A DNA stretch of 40,466 bases from JANRKT01 sp033763355. Its GTDB lineage: Bacteria; Bacteroidota; Bacteroidia; Chitinophagales; Chitinophagaceae. Position 1 is the first letter of the stretch, and every line of letters starts with the position of its first letter. Positions 1 to 7,217 of the stretch are shown one piece after another. A program made the position numbers and the translations under genes. The DNA is taken from assembly GCA_033763355.1 (NCBI GenBank), contig JANRKT010000257.1, forward strand, positions 1 to 40,466. Reading direction: 5' to 3'. The notes beneath the pieces were generated by a model. It ran no database searches. It was not told where the DNA came from and saw nothing but the letters and a program-made list of their open reading frames with translations.

Positions 1-2
1 TA

Positions 3-719
3 AAATCTATTGAACCTTTTTTAGGGCAATACCAGTTGGAAAGCCCGAGAAACCAGATTGCAGGGTTTAAAGACAAATTACAGAATGCCCCGAAGTTTTA
101 TATTGATAACGGAAAGCTCTACTACAAACCTTTGCTGGGAGAAAAGGAAGAGTTGGTGCAAACATCATCAATGACTTTTGCTTTTAAAAATGATAATTCA
201 CCGCTAATTACATTCACCAAAAACAAAGCCGGAAAACAAGTAATGCTTTTTGCAGGCACTTATTACGAGAAAGTATCAGGTTTCTGGGCAATGTTTAACA
301 GGATAGCTGTTGTATTTGCAGTTTTAATGGCAGTTCTTACATCAGTAATGGCATCTGTATCATTCATTGGCTTTCTTGCAAATAAAGTAAACAAACGTGA
401 TTTGCTGATCAGGTTATTACCTGTTACCGGCGTGGGCCTGCTGCTATGGTCTGTAATGCAGCTGCTGGAAGTGGAACAATATACTTATATGCTCAGCGAA
501 CTGGCCACAGTAAATGCAAGAACGCTCAGCATTTTTACAGGCACACTTGCTTTTGGTATAATTGCATTGCTCACATTATTCCTCTCCATAAAAAATTTCA
601 GAAAAGCAAAACAGAAATGGTTTGCTGTTTATTTCCTGCTTACCGGCATTTCACTTTTTATAATATGCGCTGTATTGTGGCAGGCCGGGTGGATTGGCAT
701 GAGGACATGGGCCATGTGA
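3..719 (+). CDS. C-terminal part of a serine-hydrolase-like membrane protein (5' partial)
   Basis: The reading frame is open from the first bases of the window, so the true start lies upstream. The visible part begins with a GQYQ segment and a short beta-rich stretch (FYIDNGKLYYKP, then ITFTKNKAGKQVMLFAG). This resembles the domain that follows the catalytic part in many beta-lactamase-related serine hydrolases of Bacteroidota. After it come about four hydrophobic segments (near residues 95-120, 128-148, 165-190 and 200-220), consistent with a C-terminal membrane anchor. No catalytic SxxK or YxN motif is visible because that region would be upstream. The family assignment is therefore inferred from the tail only. 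The TGA stop at 717-719 is directly followed by a 7-base-phased repeat. Confidence 0.55.
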   Translation, partial: KSIEPFLGQYQLESPRNQIAGFKDKLQNAPKFYIDNGKLYYKPLLGEKEELVQTSSMTFAFKNDNSPLITFTKNKAGKQVMLFAGTYYEKVSGFWAMFNRIAVVFAVLMAVLTSVMASVSFIGFLANKVNKRDLLIRLLPVTGVGLLLWSVMQLLEVEQYTYMLSELATVNARTLSIFTGTLAFGIIALLTLFLSIKNFRKAKQKWFAVYFLLTGISLFIICAVLWQAGWIGMRTWAM

Positions 720-729
720 GGAAAAGCTT

Positions 730-831
730 CAAGGTACAAGGAACAAGAACCGGGAACAAGGAACCAAGAACCAAGAGACAAGAAACAAGAAATAAGATAC
801 CGGTAGTCTGTGCCTTGCCGTTTGTACCTTG
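730..831. repeat. 7-base-phased CAAG repeat element with terminal inverted repeat
   Basis: CAAG occurs at 730, 737, 744, 757, 765, 772, 779 and 786, with a one-base variant TAAG at 793, so most copies are exactly 7 bases apart. The left edge CAAGGTACAA (730-739) is matched by its perfect reverse complement TTGTACCTTG (822-831). The element lies between the 3' ends of two convergent genes. A sister element is at 31231-31280. It carries no coding signal I can support. Confidence 0.7.
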
Positions 832-876
832 TTTATTGCGCCCATTCCTTACCTGAACCAGGTTGGCAAAAAAATG

Positions 877-1410
877 TCACTTGTGATTAACAGAATAATT
901 CAGCGAAACCAGCCCAGATGAATATGTTTTTGTATCAGTTAATGTAAGTTCAATGAGCTTATCAATGCCCTGAAAAAGCGGCTTACCTGCACCGAGGATA
1001 ATGGGATGCACTGCCAGCCCCAGTTCATCAACCAATCCATGGTTCATAAAAGATGCGGTAAGGTTTGCACCGCCAAAGAGCCAGATGTCTTTGCCCTGCT
1101 GCTTCTTCATTTCATTTACCTGCTTTTTAATGTCCCCGCCAATTAGAAAGGTTTTGACATCTGCTTTCTTTAATGTATTGGAGAATACATACAACTGAAG
1201 ATGGGCATAAGGGTTGTTTGCAGGTTCCTGACTGCCATGCATTTTCTGCACCAGTTCATAACTCCTGCGTCCCATAAAAATAGAATCTATCCTTTTGAAA
1301 AATTCCGACATGCCATAGTCCTGGTCGGTGAAGCACCAGTCGTATTCACCATTGGGGCCTTCAATAAACCCGTCGAGGCTTACAGCAAGACCGAGAATAA
1401 CTTTTCGCAT
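877..1410 (-). CDS. Dihydrofolate reductase family protein (RibD C-terminal domain-like)
   Basis: A 177-residue soluble protein with the fold signature of the DHFR/RibD-C reductase family. It opens with a VILGLAVSLDGFIEG strand-loop (residues 4-18). It has an IFMGRRSYE segment near residue 45, a dinucleotide-binding IWLFGGANL stretch near 110 and an HPIILGAGKPLF motif near 134. Length and motif order match the single-domain YyaP/YwjB-type proteins, which are probably NAD(P)H-dependent reductases of unknown physiological substrate. It is not a canonical folA: the usual folate-binding residues are not recognisable. ATG at 1408-1410 is the first start after the upstream decayed regulator. The gene stands alone and converges on the serine-hydrolase gene. 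Confidence 0.85.
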   Translation of the reverse strand: MRKVILGLAVSLDGFIEGPNGEYDWCFTDQDYGMSEFFKRIDSIFMGRRSYELVQKMHGSQEPANNPYAHLQLYVFSNTLKKADVKTFLIGGDIKKQVNEMKKQQGKDIWLFGGANLTASFMNHGLVDELGLAVHPIILGAGKPLFQGIDKLIELTLTDTKTYSSGLVSLNYSVNHK

Positions 1411-1478
1411 AAAAAAAGGGTTTGATGATGAGGCAAAGATGGGGATTCAGGCAGAAGCAAAATTGTAAAAAACGGACA

Positions 1479-1707
1479 TTAATACAGACAGTTGTTTGCA
1501 GCTATCAACTGTCCCGGTGTATATCCGGAATACTCCCGGCAATCATGAATATAGTGGGCCTGGTCGTAATAATCGCTTTCGTAAGCAATTTCAGTAAGGC
1601 ACATAGCCGGATATTTTTTTCAGGTGGGTAAGCGAATGAATAAATTTTGTGATGCGGGCAAATTCTTTCGGTGAAAGGCCGCCAACCGTATTAAACCAGC
1701 GGCTATC
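1479..1707 (-). pseudogene. Remnant of an AraC-family transcriptional regulator (frameshifted, N-terminally truncated)
   Basis: Translating the minus strand gives RWFNTVGGLSPKEFARITKF, then after a change of frame LTEIAYESDYYDQAHYIHD and REYSGYTPGQ, ending at TAA (1479-1481). This is the typical C-terminal HTH pair of AraC regulators. The two parts lie in different frames and meet at a run of seven T on the plus strand (1614-1620). With six bases there, the frames would join as HLKKYPAMCLTEIAYE. The frame is stopped immediately upstream of the DSRWFN segment, directly behind the stop codon of the M1 peptidase, so the N-terminal domain is gone. Truncation plus frameshift argues for true decay, although the homopolymer step alone could be a sequencing error. 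Confidence 0.75.
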
Positions 1708-3687
1708 TTATCTGCCCGCCCCCCATTCATTATTGGCGCTGTTGTAATCGGGAAAAACACGGTCAGGGTCAACAACTACTTTAATGATTTCTTCGGTTGT
1801 ATTCACCCTAAATTTCAAAGCAATATTGTTCTGCCATATTTCAACAGGCAAAATTTTTCTTTCTGCTTTACCGCTCTTTGTGGTGTATTGTACCACCACG
1901 GGCATGACCATGCGGTCAAGGTTTTCAACAGTAATCAATGCGCCCTGCGCAGGGATGCTGTTTACATATTCCACTCTTGTTACAGCCTGGTCCAGGCGGT
2001 AATTTTCCATAAACATACTTTTCCAGAACCAGCCCAGGTCCTCTCCCGCAGAATTTTCAATGCTGCGGAAAAAATCCCATGGTGTAGGATGTTTATATGC
2101 CCAGTCACGGATATATTTTTTAAAGGCATAATCAAAACGGTTGGGACCGAGTATATGGTCACGCAACAAACCCAATGCATAGCCCGGCTTGAAATACAAT
2201 GCCAGGCCAATGTTAAATTCTTTCATACCATCCGGTGTATTAAGAATGGCCTCAGTATTGTCGCCAAACATATATTTTGCCATCTGGTGGTAATCCACCC
2301 TGCCGCCTTTAAATTCACCATTGTTAAAATCTTCTGCGGCAATGTTGTTGATAAAAGTATTAAAGCCTTCATCCATCCAGCCATACTTTCGCTCATTGCT
2401 GCCAACAATCATCGGGAACCAGGTATGACCAAATTCATGATCAGTTACACCCCACAGGTCTTCGCCTTTACTCCTGTCGCTGCAAAAAACAATTCCCGGG
2501 TATTCCATACCACTGATGTTGCACGCCACATTTACTGCAGCAGGGTAAGGGTATTCAAGCCAGCGTTTGGAATAATTCTCGATGCTTCCTTTGGTAAATT
2601 CTGTTCCCTTGCCCCATGCATCGTTGCCGGCAGATTCAACAGGGTAAACAGACATAGCCAACGCTTTTTTGCCTCCCGGCAAATTCATTTTTGCTGCATC
2701 CCAGATAAATGCTTTTGACGAAGCCCATGAAAAATCACGTGCATTGCTGATTTTATATTTCCATGTTAAGGTTGGTTTTTGCGGCCTCGATTTTGGGTCT
2801 GTCACTTCAGTTCTTGTCCTTATGAAAACAGTTGCATCGCTTTCTTTTGCTTTATTGTAACGGGTTAATTGCTCCGGCGTTAATACTTCAGACGGGTTCA
2901 GCAGTTCGCCGGATGCAACAACAATATGGTTTGCAGGAGCAGTAATATTCACTTCAAAATCCCCATACTCAAGATAAAATTCACTGGCGCCAAGATAAGG
3001 CTGCGTGTTCCAGCCCTGTACATCGTCAAACACACAAACACGGGGATACCATTGTGCAATGGCATAAATATTCCCGTTCGATGTTTTTAGGATGCCTGTT
3101 CTGTCTGCGCCTTCCGCAGGTATGTTATATGAATAATCAATTTTAATTTTTATCACATCTCCTTTTGCCTCCAGTGGTTTTAACAGCCGTATCTGCATCC
3201 GCGTATCCGTTATTACGGTATCCGCATTTGTTTCGGTGGTTTTACCTGCTGACGTGGTTATAATTTTTACAGCGCCGATTTTATAGCCGCCGTCAAAGGA
3301 TGATTGTGCGTCGCCATAGCGGCTCCTGCCTGTTGCAGGAAGTTTGGCTGCACCACGTGAAGAGGCATTAAAAAGGTTCTGGTCTAATTGTATCCAGATG
3401 TATGGCAGGGTATGCGGGCTGTTGTTTTTATAGGTAAGCAATACCGATCCGCTTATTTCATTTTTGGCATCATCAAAGTTTGCCGTTATCTGGTAATCAG
3501 CACGGTTTTGCCAGTACATCGGGCCGGGTTCGCCGTTGGCTGCCCTGTAAACGGTTCCGGTAGTTTTATAAAACAAAGGAGAGAAAAGATCATGCGGGTC
3601 ATACTTTGATGTGGTGCTGCTTTGTGAGTGAACAAGCTGGGTTGACAAAACAAGCAATACAAATGCAGGGAATACTTTCCTCATCAT
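1708..3687 (-). CDS. M1 family metallopeptidase (aminopeptidase N-like), exported
   Basis: About 659 residues. It has a signal peptide (MMRKVFPAFVLLVLSTQ, then VHSQ). The zinc site is HEFGH followed 18 residues later by the Glu of WMDEGF, the HEXXH-X18-E arrangement of gluzincins, and a GMEYPG exopeptidase-type motif lies upstream of it. The N-terminal beta domain and the catalytic domain are both present. M1 enzymes remove N-terminal residues from peptides; this one probably acts in the periplasm or at the cell surface. I chose the ATG at 3685-3687 because it precedes the signal peptide. An earlier in-frame ATG at 3762 would add 25 residues that look like translated leader. It follows the TPR gene in the same direction and is probably co-transcribed with it. 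Confidence 0.9.
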   Translation of the reverse strand: MMRKVFPAFVLLVLSTQLVHSQSSTTSKYDPHDLFSPLFYKTTGTVYRAANGEPGPMYWQNRADYQITANFDDAKNEISGSVLLTYKNNSPHTLPYIWIQLDQNLFNASSRGAAKLPATGRSRYGDAQSSFDGGYKIGAVKIITTSAGKTTETNADTVITDTRMQIRLLKPLEAKGDVIKIKIDYSYNIPAEGADRTGILKTSNGNIYAIAQWYPRVCVFDDVQGWNTQPYLGASEFYLEYGDFEVNITAPANHIVVASGELLNPSEVLTPEQLTRYNKAKESDATVFIRTRTEVTDPKSRPQKPTLTWKYKISNARDFSWASSKAFIWDAAKMNLPGGKKALAMSVYPVESAGNDAWGKGTEFTKGSIENYSKRWLEYPYPAAVNVACNISGMEYPGIVFCSDRSKGEDLWGVTDHEFGHTWFPMIVGSNERKYGWMDEGFNTFINNIAAEDFNNGEFKGGRVDYHQMAKYMFGDNTEAILNTPDGMKEFNIGLALYFKPGYALGLLRDHILGPNRFDYAFKKYIRDWAYKHPTPWDFFRSIENSAGEDLGWFWKSMFMENYRLDQAVTRVEYVNSIPAQGALITVENLDRMVMPVVVQYTTKSGKAERKILPVEIWQNNIALKFRVNTTEEIIKVVVDPDRVFPDYNSANNEWGAGR

Positions 3688-3762
3688 ATAAAAGTTGTTT
3701 TTTGAATATTTTACAAAATAGGTAAAAAGAAAATGCGGGGAATGGGTATTTGATGAACGCAA

Positions 3763-4515
3763 TTATAGCAGGCTGTCCAGCATTTTTTTTCCTTCAGCTT
3801 TGTAACCAGCATCATCTTCAGACTTCGGGGGAAGCTTCAGCATCCTGTTCAGCACTTCAATGGCTTTGTCGGTCTGGTGGTTTTCTTTATAAGCCTTGGC
3901 CAGTTCAAGGTAATTTAAAATAAACCAGGGATCGGCTTTCCTCACTTTTTCATAACAATCTATAGCCTGTGTAATTGATGCAGGCGGCAACCCTCCGTAT
4001 AGAACTTTTAATGCAGCCCTTTCCGCAAAATTCAGTGAATAGACTTCATAATTCCATTTGCCCAGTACATGCAAAGCTTTTAAATGATTGGGATTTGCAG
4101 CCAGCGCTGCATCTGCATAGCTTTTAATATCTTTTACGTTCTTCACTTTTTCCTTGCCGCTGTTGATTAATGCAAGCCTGCCCATGCACATGGCCATAAC
4201 ATAGTTTGCATCCGCATCAGCGGGGTTCAGTTTCAGTGCAGTTTCCGCATAAGTCCTGGCAGCATTAAAGTATTCCACCCTGGCCTTTTTTTCCTTCTGG
4301 CGGTTGCCGATAATGCTGCTCATCTCACTGCATTTAATCAATGCCTGTATATTACCGGGTGAGATACGGATGGCTTCCTGGTACTTTTTTAAAGCCTCCG
4401 CACCCTTCATGGCTTTTTCGAGCTGCTCACCTTCGGTAAGTAGGTAGTTTACATCCTGCGGGAAAGCCGTAATGGTAAAAAAGAAGAGTGAAGGCAGCAA
4501 CAATCTTTTTTTCAT
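3763..4515 (-). CDS. Exported TPR-repeat protein resembling RMDN/FAM82
   Basis: About 250 residues with a signal peptide (MKKRLLLPSLFFFTITAFPQ) followed by helical tetratricopeptide-type repeats. Segments such as ALKKYQEAIRISPGNIQALI and YADAALAANPNHLKALHVLG are clear TPR units. The part LGKWNYEVYSLNFAERAALK followed by GGLPPASITQAIDCYEKV resembles the regulator-of-microtubule-dynamics (RMDN/FAM82) family, known mainly from eukaryotes but with bacterial members. This suggests a periplasmic scaffold; no enzymatic motif is seen. An alternative ATG at 4522-4524 would overlap the folB stop codon. I prefer the ATG at 4513-4515, which places the basic residues at the start of the signal peptide. 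Confidence 0.75.
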   Translation of the reverse strand: MKKRLLLPSLFFFTITAFPQDVNYLLTEGEQLEKAMKGAEALKKYQEAIRISPGNIQALIKCSEMSSIIGNRQKEKKARVEYFNAARTYAETALKLNPADADANYVMAMCMGRLALINSGKEKVKNVKDIKSYADAALAANPNHLKALHVLGKWNYEVYSLNFAERAALKVLYGGLPPASITQAIDCYEKVRKADPWFILNYLELAKAYKENHQTDKAIEVLNRMLKLPPKSEDDAGYKAEGKKMLDSLL

Positions 4516-4516
4516 G

Positions 4517-4870
4517 CTAATCATATTTCATGCTGTAACTGACGCTTACATTGCCCTGAAAGTTAGCAATGGGGAGGGATAATTTATTTATGGTAATGTT
4601 AATTTCATGCACAACGGGAAATTTTTCCCTGATGGCTGATGCAATATCCATAGCAATCGTTTCCAGCAATGGGGTTGGTTCCTGCATGCGTTTGTTTACC
4701 ATTTCAAACAAATCAACATAATTAATGGTTTGGCTGATGTCATCAATTCTTTTTTCTCCATGATATTTTACCTGCAGGGTTACTTCAAATTCATTACCCG
4801 TTATTTTTTCTTCAGGGTACATGCCGTGGAAGGCATGGAAGCGCATGCTGTTTAATGATACAGTCAACAT
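4517..4870 (-). CDS. folB: Dihydroneopterin aldolase
   Basis: A 117-residue protein of usual FolB length. It cleaves 7,8-dihydroneopterin to 6-hydroxymethyl-7,8-dihydropterin and glycolaldehyde in cytosolic tetrahydrofolate synthesis. The signature FHAFHGMYPEEK near residues 11-22 contains the conserved HG and the Glu that binds the pterin. TINYVDLFE near residue 48 and the Lys of INKLSLPI near residue 94 complete the active site known for the family. The stop codon lies 1 base before the TPR gene chosen here, so the two are probably co-transcribed although their functions look unrelated. No other folate gene is visible nearby. Confidence 0.92.
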   Translation of the reverse strand: MLTVSLNSMRFHAFHGMYPEEKITGNEFEVTLQVKYHGEKRIDDISQTINYVDLFEMVNKRMQEPTPLLETIAMDIASAIREKFPVVHEINITINKLSLPIANFQGNVSVSYSMKYD

Positions 4871-4886
4871 AGTTATGGCGGATTTT

Positions 4887-5600
4887 TTAGTCCGGGATTA
4901 TGTTTCTTGAACGGAAATAATGGTCAAAATACTTTTTATCTAACAATTTTTCTGCTGGAATATTTTTAGTAAGCCTGAAATTGGTGAAACTAAAATCGTC
5001 CAGGTTAAAAAGATATATCTCAGGTATCCAGTTCCTGGAGGAGTCATCAAGGCTCATGATACCCAGCAGGAATGACTGGTTATCAATCCATGCAGCCGCT
5101 TCAACGGCCTGCCCGGGACCATAATACATGAGTTGTTTGGCTTCACCTTTGGTTTTGTTAACCAAACTGGTTTCCTGGTCAGGGTCCCCTGTAGCTATCC
5201 GCAAACGCCCTTGTTTATTGGTATCAATGAACTGGTTATAACTTAAAAAATCAATATACTTCGTGCTGTCAGGTGAATAAGCCAGGAAAGGCTTATAAAC
5301 CTTTTCATCTGTTATGCTGATGGCATTGGGTAATGAATCAATATGAATGGTAACGCCTGAACCTTTAAAATTGCGCAATACAAATGCAGTATCAACGGTT
5401 TTATAAAAGTCAAGCCATTCTTTTATGCCGGGTGGGGCCTGATCTAACCGCAAAGTATCATATTCTTCATACGACATGGTTTCGGATGGTGCGGCATCTT
5501 CAGTTTCATCTTCCTTGTTGCTGCGGCGTAAAAAAAGCAGCAGCAGCAAAACAATTAACAACAAAGATGTAATTAGTATGTAGCCCGTCTTTTTTTTCAT
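4887..5600 (-). CDS. Membrane-anchored exported protein of unknown function
   Basis: 237 residues. A lysine-rich start (MKKKTGY) leads into one long hydrophobic segment (about residues 8-24, rich in Leu) and a basic stop (RRSNK). This is a typical N-terminal membrane anchor with the rest outside the cytoplasm. An acidic linker (KEDETEDAAPSETMSYEEYD) follows, then a globular part with a YSPDSTKYIDFLSYNQ segment and a repeated pattern of short beta strands, suggestive of a small beta-propeller-like or WD-like fold. I do not recognise the family. It lies 8 bases downstream of the SpmAB-like gene and 16 bases upstream of folB, so it is probably in the same transcript. Confidence 0.7.
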   Translation of the reverse strand: MKKKTGYILITSLLLIVLLLLLFLRRSNKEDETEDAAPSETMSYEEYDTLRLDQAPPGIKEWLDFYKTVDTAFVLRNFKGSGVTIHIDSLPNAISITDEKVYKPFLAYSPDSTKYIDFLSYNQFIDTNKQGRLRIATGDPDQETSLVNKTKGEAKQLMYYGPGQAVEAAAWIDNQSFLLGIMSLDDSSRNWIPEIYLFNLDDFSFTNFRLTKNIPAEKLLDKKYFDHYFRSRNIIPD

Positions 5601-5608
5601 TTTAATTC

Positions 5609-7006
5609 CTAAGCTCCGAAAAATAAATAAGCAAGAATGATAGCGGTAATTACCCCTACAAGGTCTGCAAGCAGCATGGCGCCGATAGCATAACGTGTAT
5701 TTTTAACCGCCACTGACCCGAAATAAACGGCAATAACATAAAAGGTAGTATCAGACGCCCCCTGGAAAACACCTGATAAACGGCTCGCAAAAGAATCAGG
5801 GCCATAGGTAGTCATGGTGCTCACCATCATGCCCCTTGCAGCGCCACCGCTCAATGGGCGTATCAATGCGGTTGGCAGTGCATCTACAAAACGGGTATCG
5901 GCGCCGAGGAAAGCAAAAAAACTTTTAACCCCGTCTATTACCACATCAAATGTGCCGCTGGTGCGCAGCATACTGATGGCAACCAGCATGCCTACGAGGT
6001 AAGGTATAATCCTCACTGCTGTTTCAAAGCCACCTTTTGCCCCTTCAATAAATGCATCAAACACATCAATTCTTTTATACACTGCACCGGCTATGATTAA
6101 AAGAAAAACCAGTAGTATCAGCCCGTTACTCAGGTTAGCCGAAAAAGTTTGCACCCCGGCAGCGTCAAGTGAAACAATGTAAAGAACAAGAAGGCCAATA
6201 ACAAGGGAAATGCCCAATACCCATAACAAAATAACCGGCTGCAATACATTTATTTTTTGCCTGAACGAAACAATCAGCATGGCTGCCATGGTGCCCACAA
6301 ATGTTACAATCATGCAGGGAATGAATATATCAGTTGGGTTGCTTGCATGTTGCGATGCCCTTACTGCAATTACACTAACAGGAATTAAATTTAAACCCGC
6401 TGCATGAAGGCAAAGGAACATGATCTGCGGATTGGAGGCTGTGTCTTTATGTGGGTTGATTTCCTGCAAACTCTGCATGGCTTTTAAACCAAATGGTGTT
6501 GCGGCATTATCAAGTCCCAGTAAATTGGCTGAAAAATTCATGATCATGTGCCCCATTGCTGGATGGCCTTTGGGCACTTCAGGAAAAAGTTTTGAAAAGA
6601 AAGGCCCGATGATCCGTGACAATACATTTATACCACCGGCTTTTTCTGCAATGCTCATCAAGCCCATAAAAAGGGCCAGTATGCCAATCAGTTTTAGGCA
6701 GAGCTCAACAGCATCCCAGCAGGTATCAATAATACCATTTGCATTCTGCACTTTTACCGCAACCAGTTTCTCCCCTTCTTTTTTATAAATGAGATCACCC
6801 TGCTTTACGCGGCCCACGGTATCCAGCGCTTTTAATAAACCGGCATCTGCGGCGGAAAGGTTCATTTCTTTCACCTGAACAGAATCCCCTCTCTTTCCTA
6901 TGACCATTGAAGTAAACACCTGCTTCTCCGTTCCAAAAAAGAATTTTGCAGCAGCAACCAAAACTGCGATGATGACAAATGCCGACCATATCCTGCTTAA
7001 TGCCAT
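5609..7006 (-). CDS. Fused SpmA/SpmB nucleoside-recognition (Gate) domain membrane protein
   Basis: 465 residues and many transmembrane segments. The first half holds the SpmA-type signature (MNFSANLLGLDNAATPFGLK near residue 155, with a following ASNPQIMFLCLHAAGLNLIP). The second half holds the SpmB-type signature (EGAKGGFETAVRIIPYLVG near residue 320, then SGGAARGMM). In Bacillus the two are separate spore maturation proteins; in Bacteroidota a single fused protein is common and cannot serve spores. The Gate domain is shared with nucleoside transporters, so a transport or efflux role across the inner membrane is likely but unproven. An extra exported loop (about residues 25-90) sits between the first helix and the Gate domain. 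ATG at 7004-7006. Confidence 0.85.
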   Translation of the reverse strand: MALSRIWSAFVIIAVLVAAAKFFFGTEKQVFTSMVIGKRGDSVQVKEMNLSAADAGLLKALDTVGRVKQGDLIYKKEGEKLVAVKVQNANGIIDTCWDAVELCLKLIGILALFMGLMSIAEKAGGINVLSRIIGPFFSKLFPEVPKGHPAMGHMIMNFSANLLGLDNAATPFGLKAMQSLQEINPHKDTASNPQIMFLCLHAAGLNLIPVSVIAVRASQHASNPTDIFIPCMIVTFVGTMAAMLIVSFRQKINVLQPVILLWVLGISLVIGLLVLYIVSLDAAGVQTFSANLSNGLILLVFLLIIAGAVYKRIDVFDAFIEGAKGGFETAVRIIPYLVGMLVAISMLRTSGTFDVVIDGVKSFFAFLGADTRFVDALPTALIRPLSGGAARGMMVSTMTTYGPDSFASRLSGVFQGASDTTFYVIAVYFGSVAVKNTRYAIGAMLLADLVGVITAIILAYLFFGA

Positions 7007-7091
7007 GTAATATTAATTTGCCGGGGTAAATTAAAGTATTAAAATGAAAACAAAGATTGGATTTCTCAACTTACCTTTGCGGGCTTAAAAA

Positions 7092-7205
7092 AGTCAGGAA
7101 GTCATACCAGTCAAAGAAGTCAGATTTGTTTTCTGAAAATAACTATATGTCTGTATGACCAGTTTGACTTATTTGACTCTTTTAATTTATTTGACCTTTT
7201 TGACT
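7092..7205. repeat. 9-base-phased AGTCA / TGACT opposing repeat element
   Basis: The left side has AGTCA at 7092, 7100, 7109 and 7118. The right side has its complement TGACT or TGACC at 7156, 7165, 7174, 7192 and 7201, which lie on one 9-base grid with a single missing copy at 7183. The two arrays face each other around an AT-rich centre, so the region can fold into a long imperfect hairpin. It occupies most of the divergent gap between the SpmAB-like gene and ychF, ending 12 bases before the ychF start. Confidence 0.7.
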
Positions 7206-7217
7206 TAATATTCTTCT

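Noticed and set aside
446..856. 136-residue plus-strand frame over the end of the serine-hydrolase gene and the CAAG element
   Set aside because: It is a shifted reading of the hydrolase gene that continues into the repeat; no protein-like pattern.
1888..2718. 276-residue plus-strand frame antisense to the M1 peptidase
   Set aside because: Antisense of a well-supported gene with all catalytic motifs; the reading is a by-product of its codon use.
7092..7205. Possible CRISPR array because of regularly spaced repeats
   Set aside because: Units are only 5 conserved bases on a 9-base grid, with no spacers of CRISPR size and no cas genes nearby.
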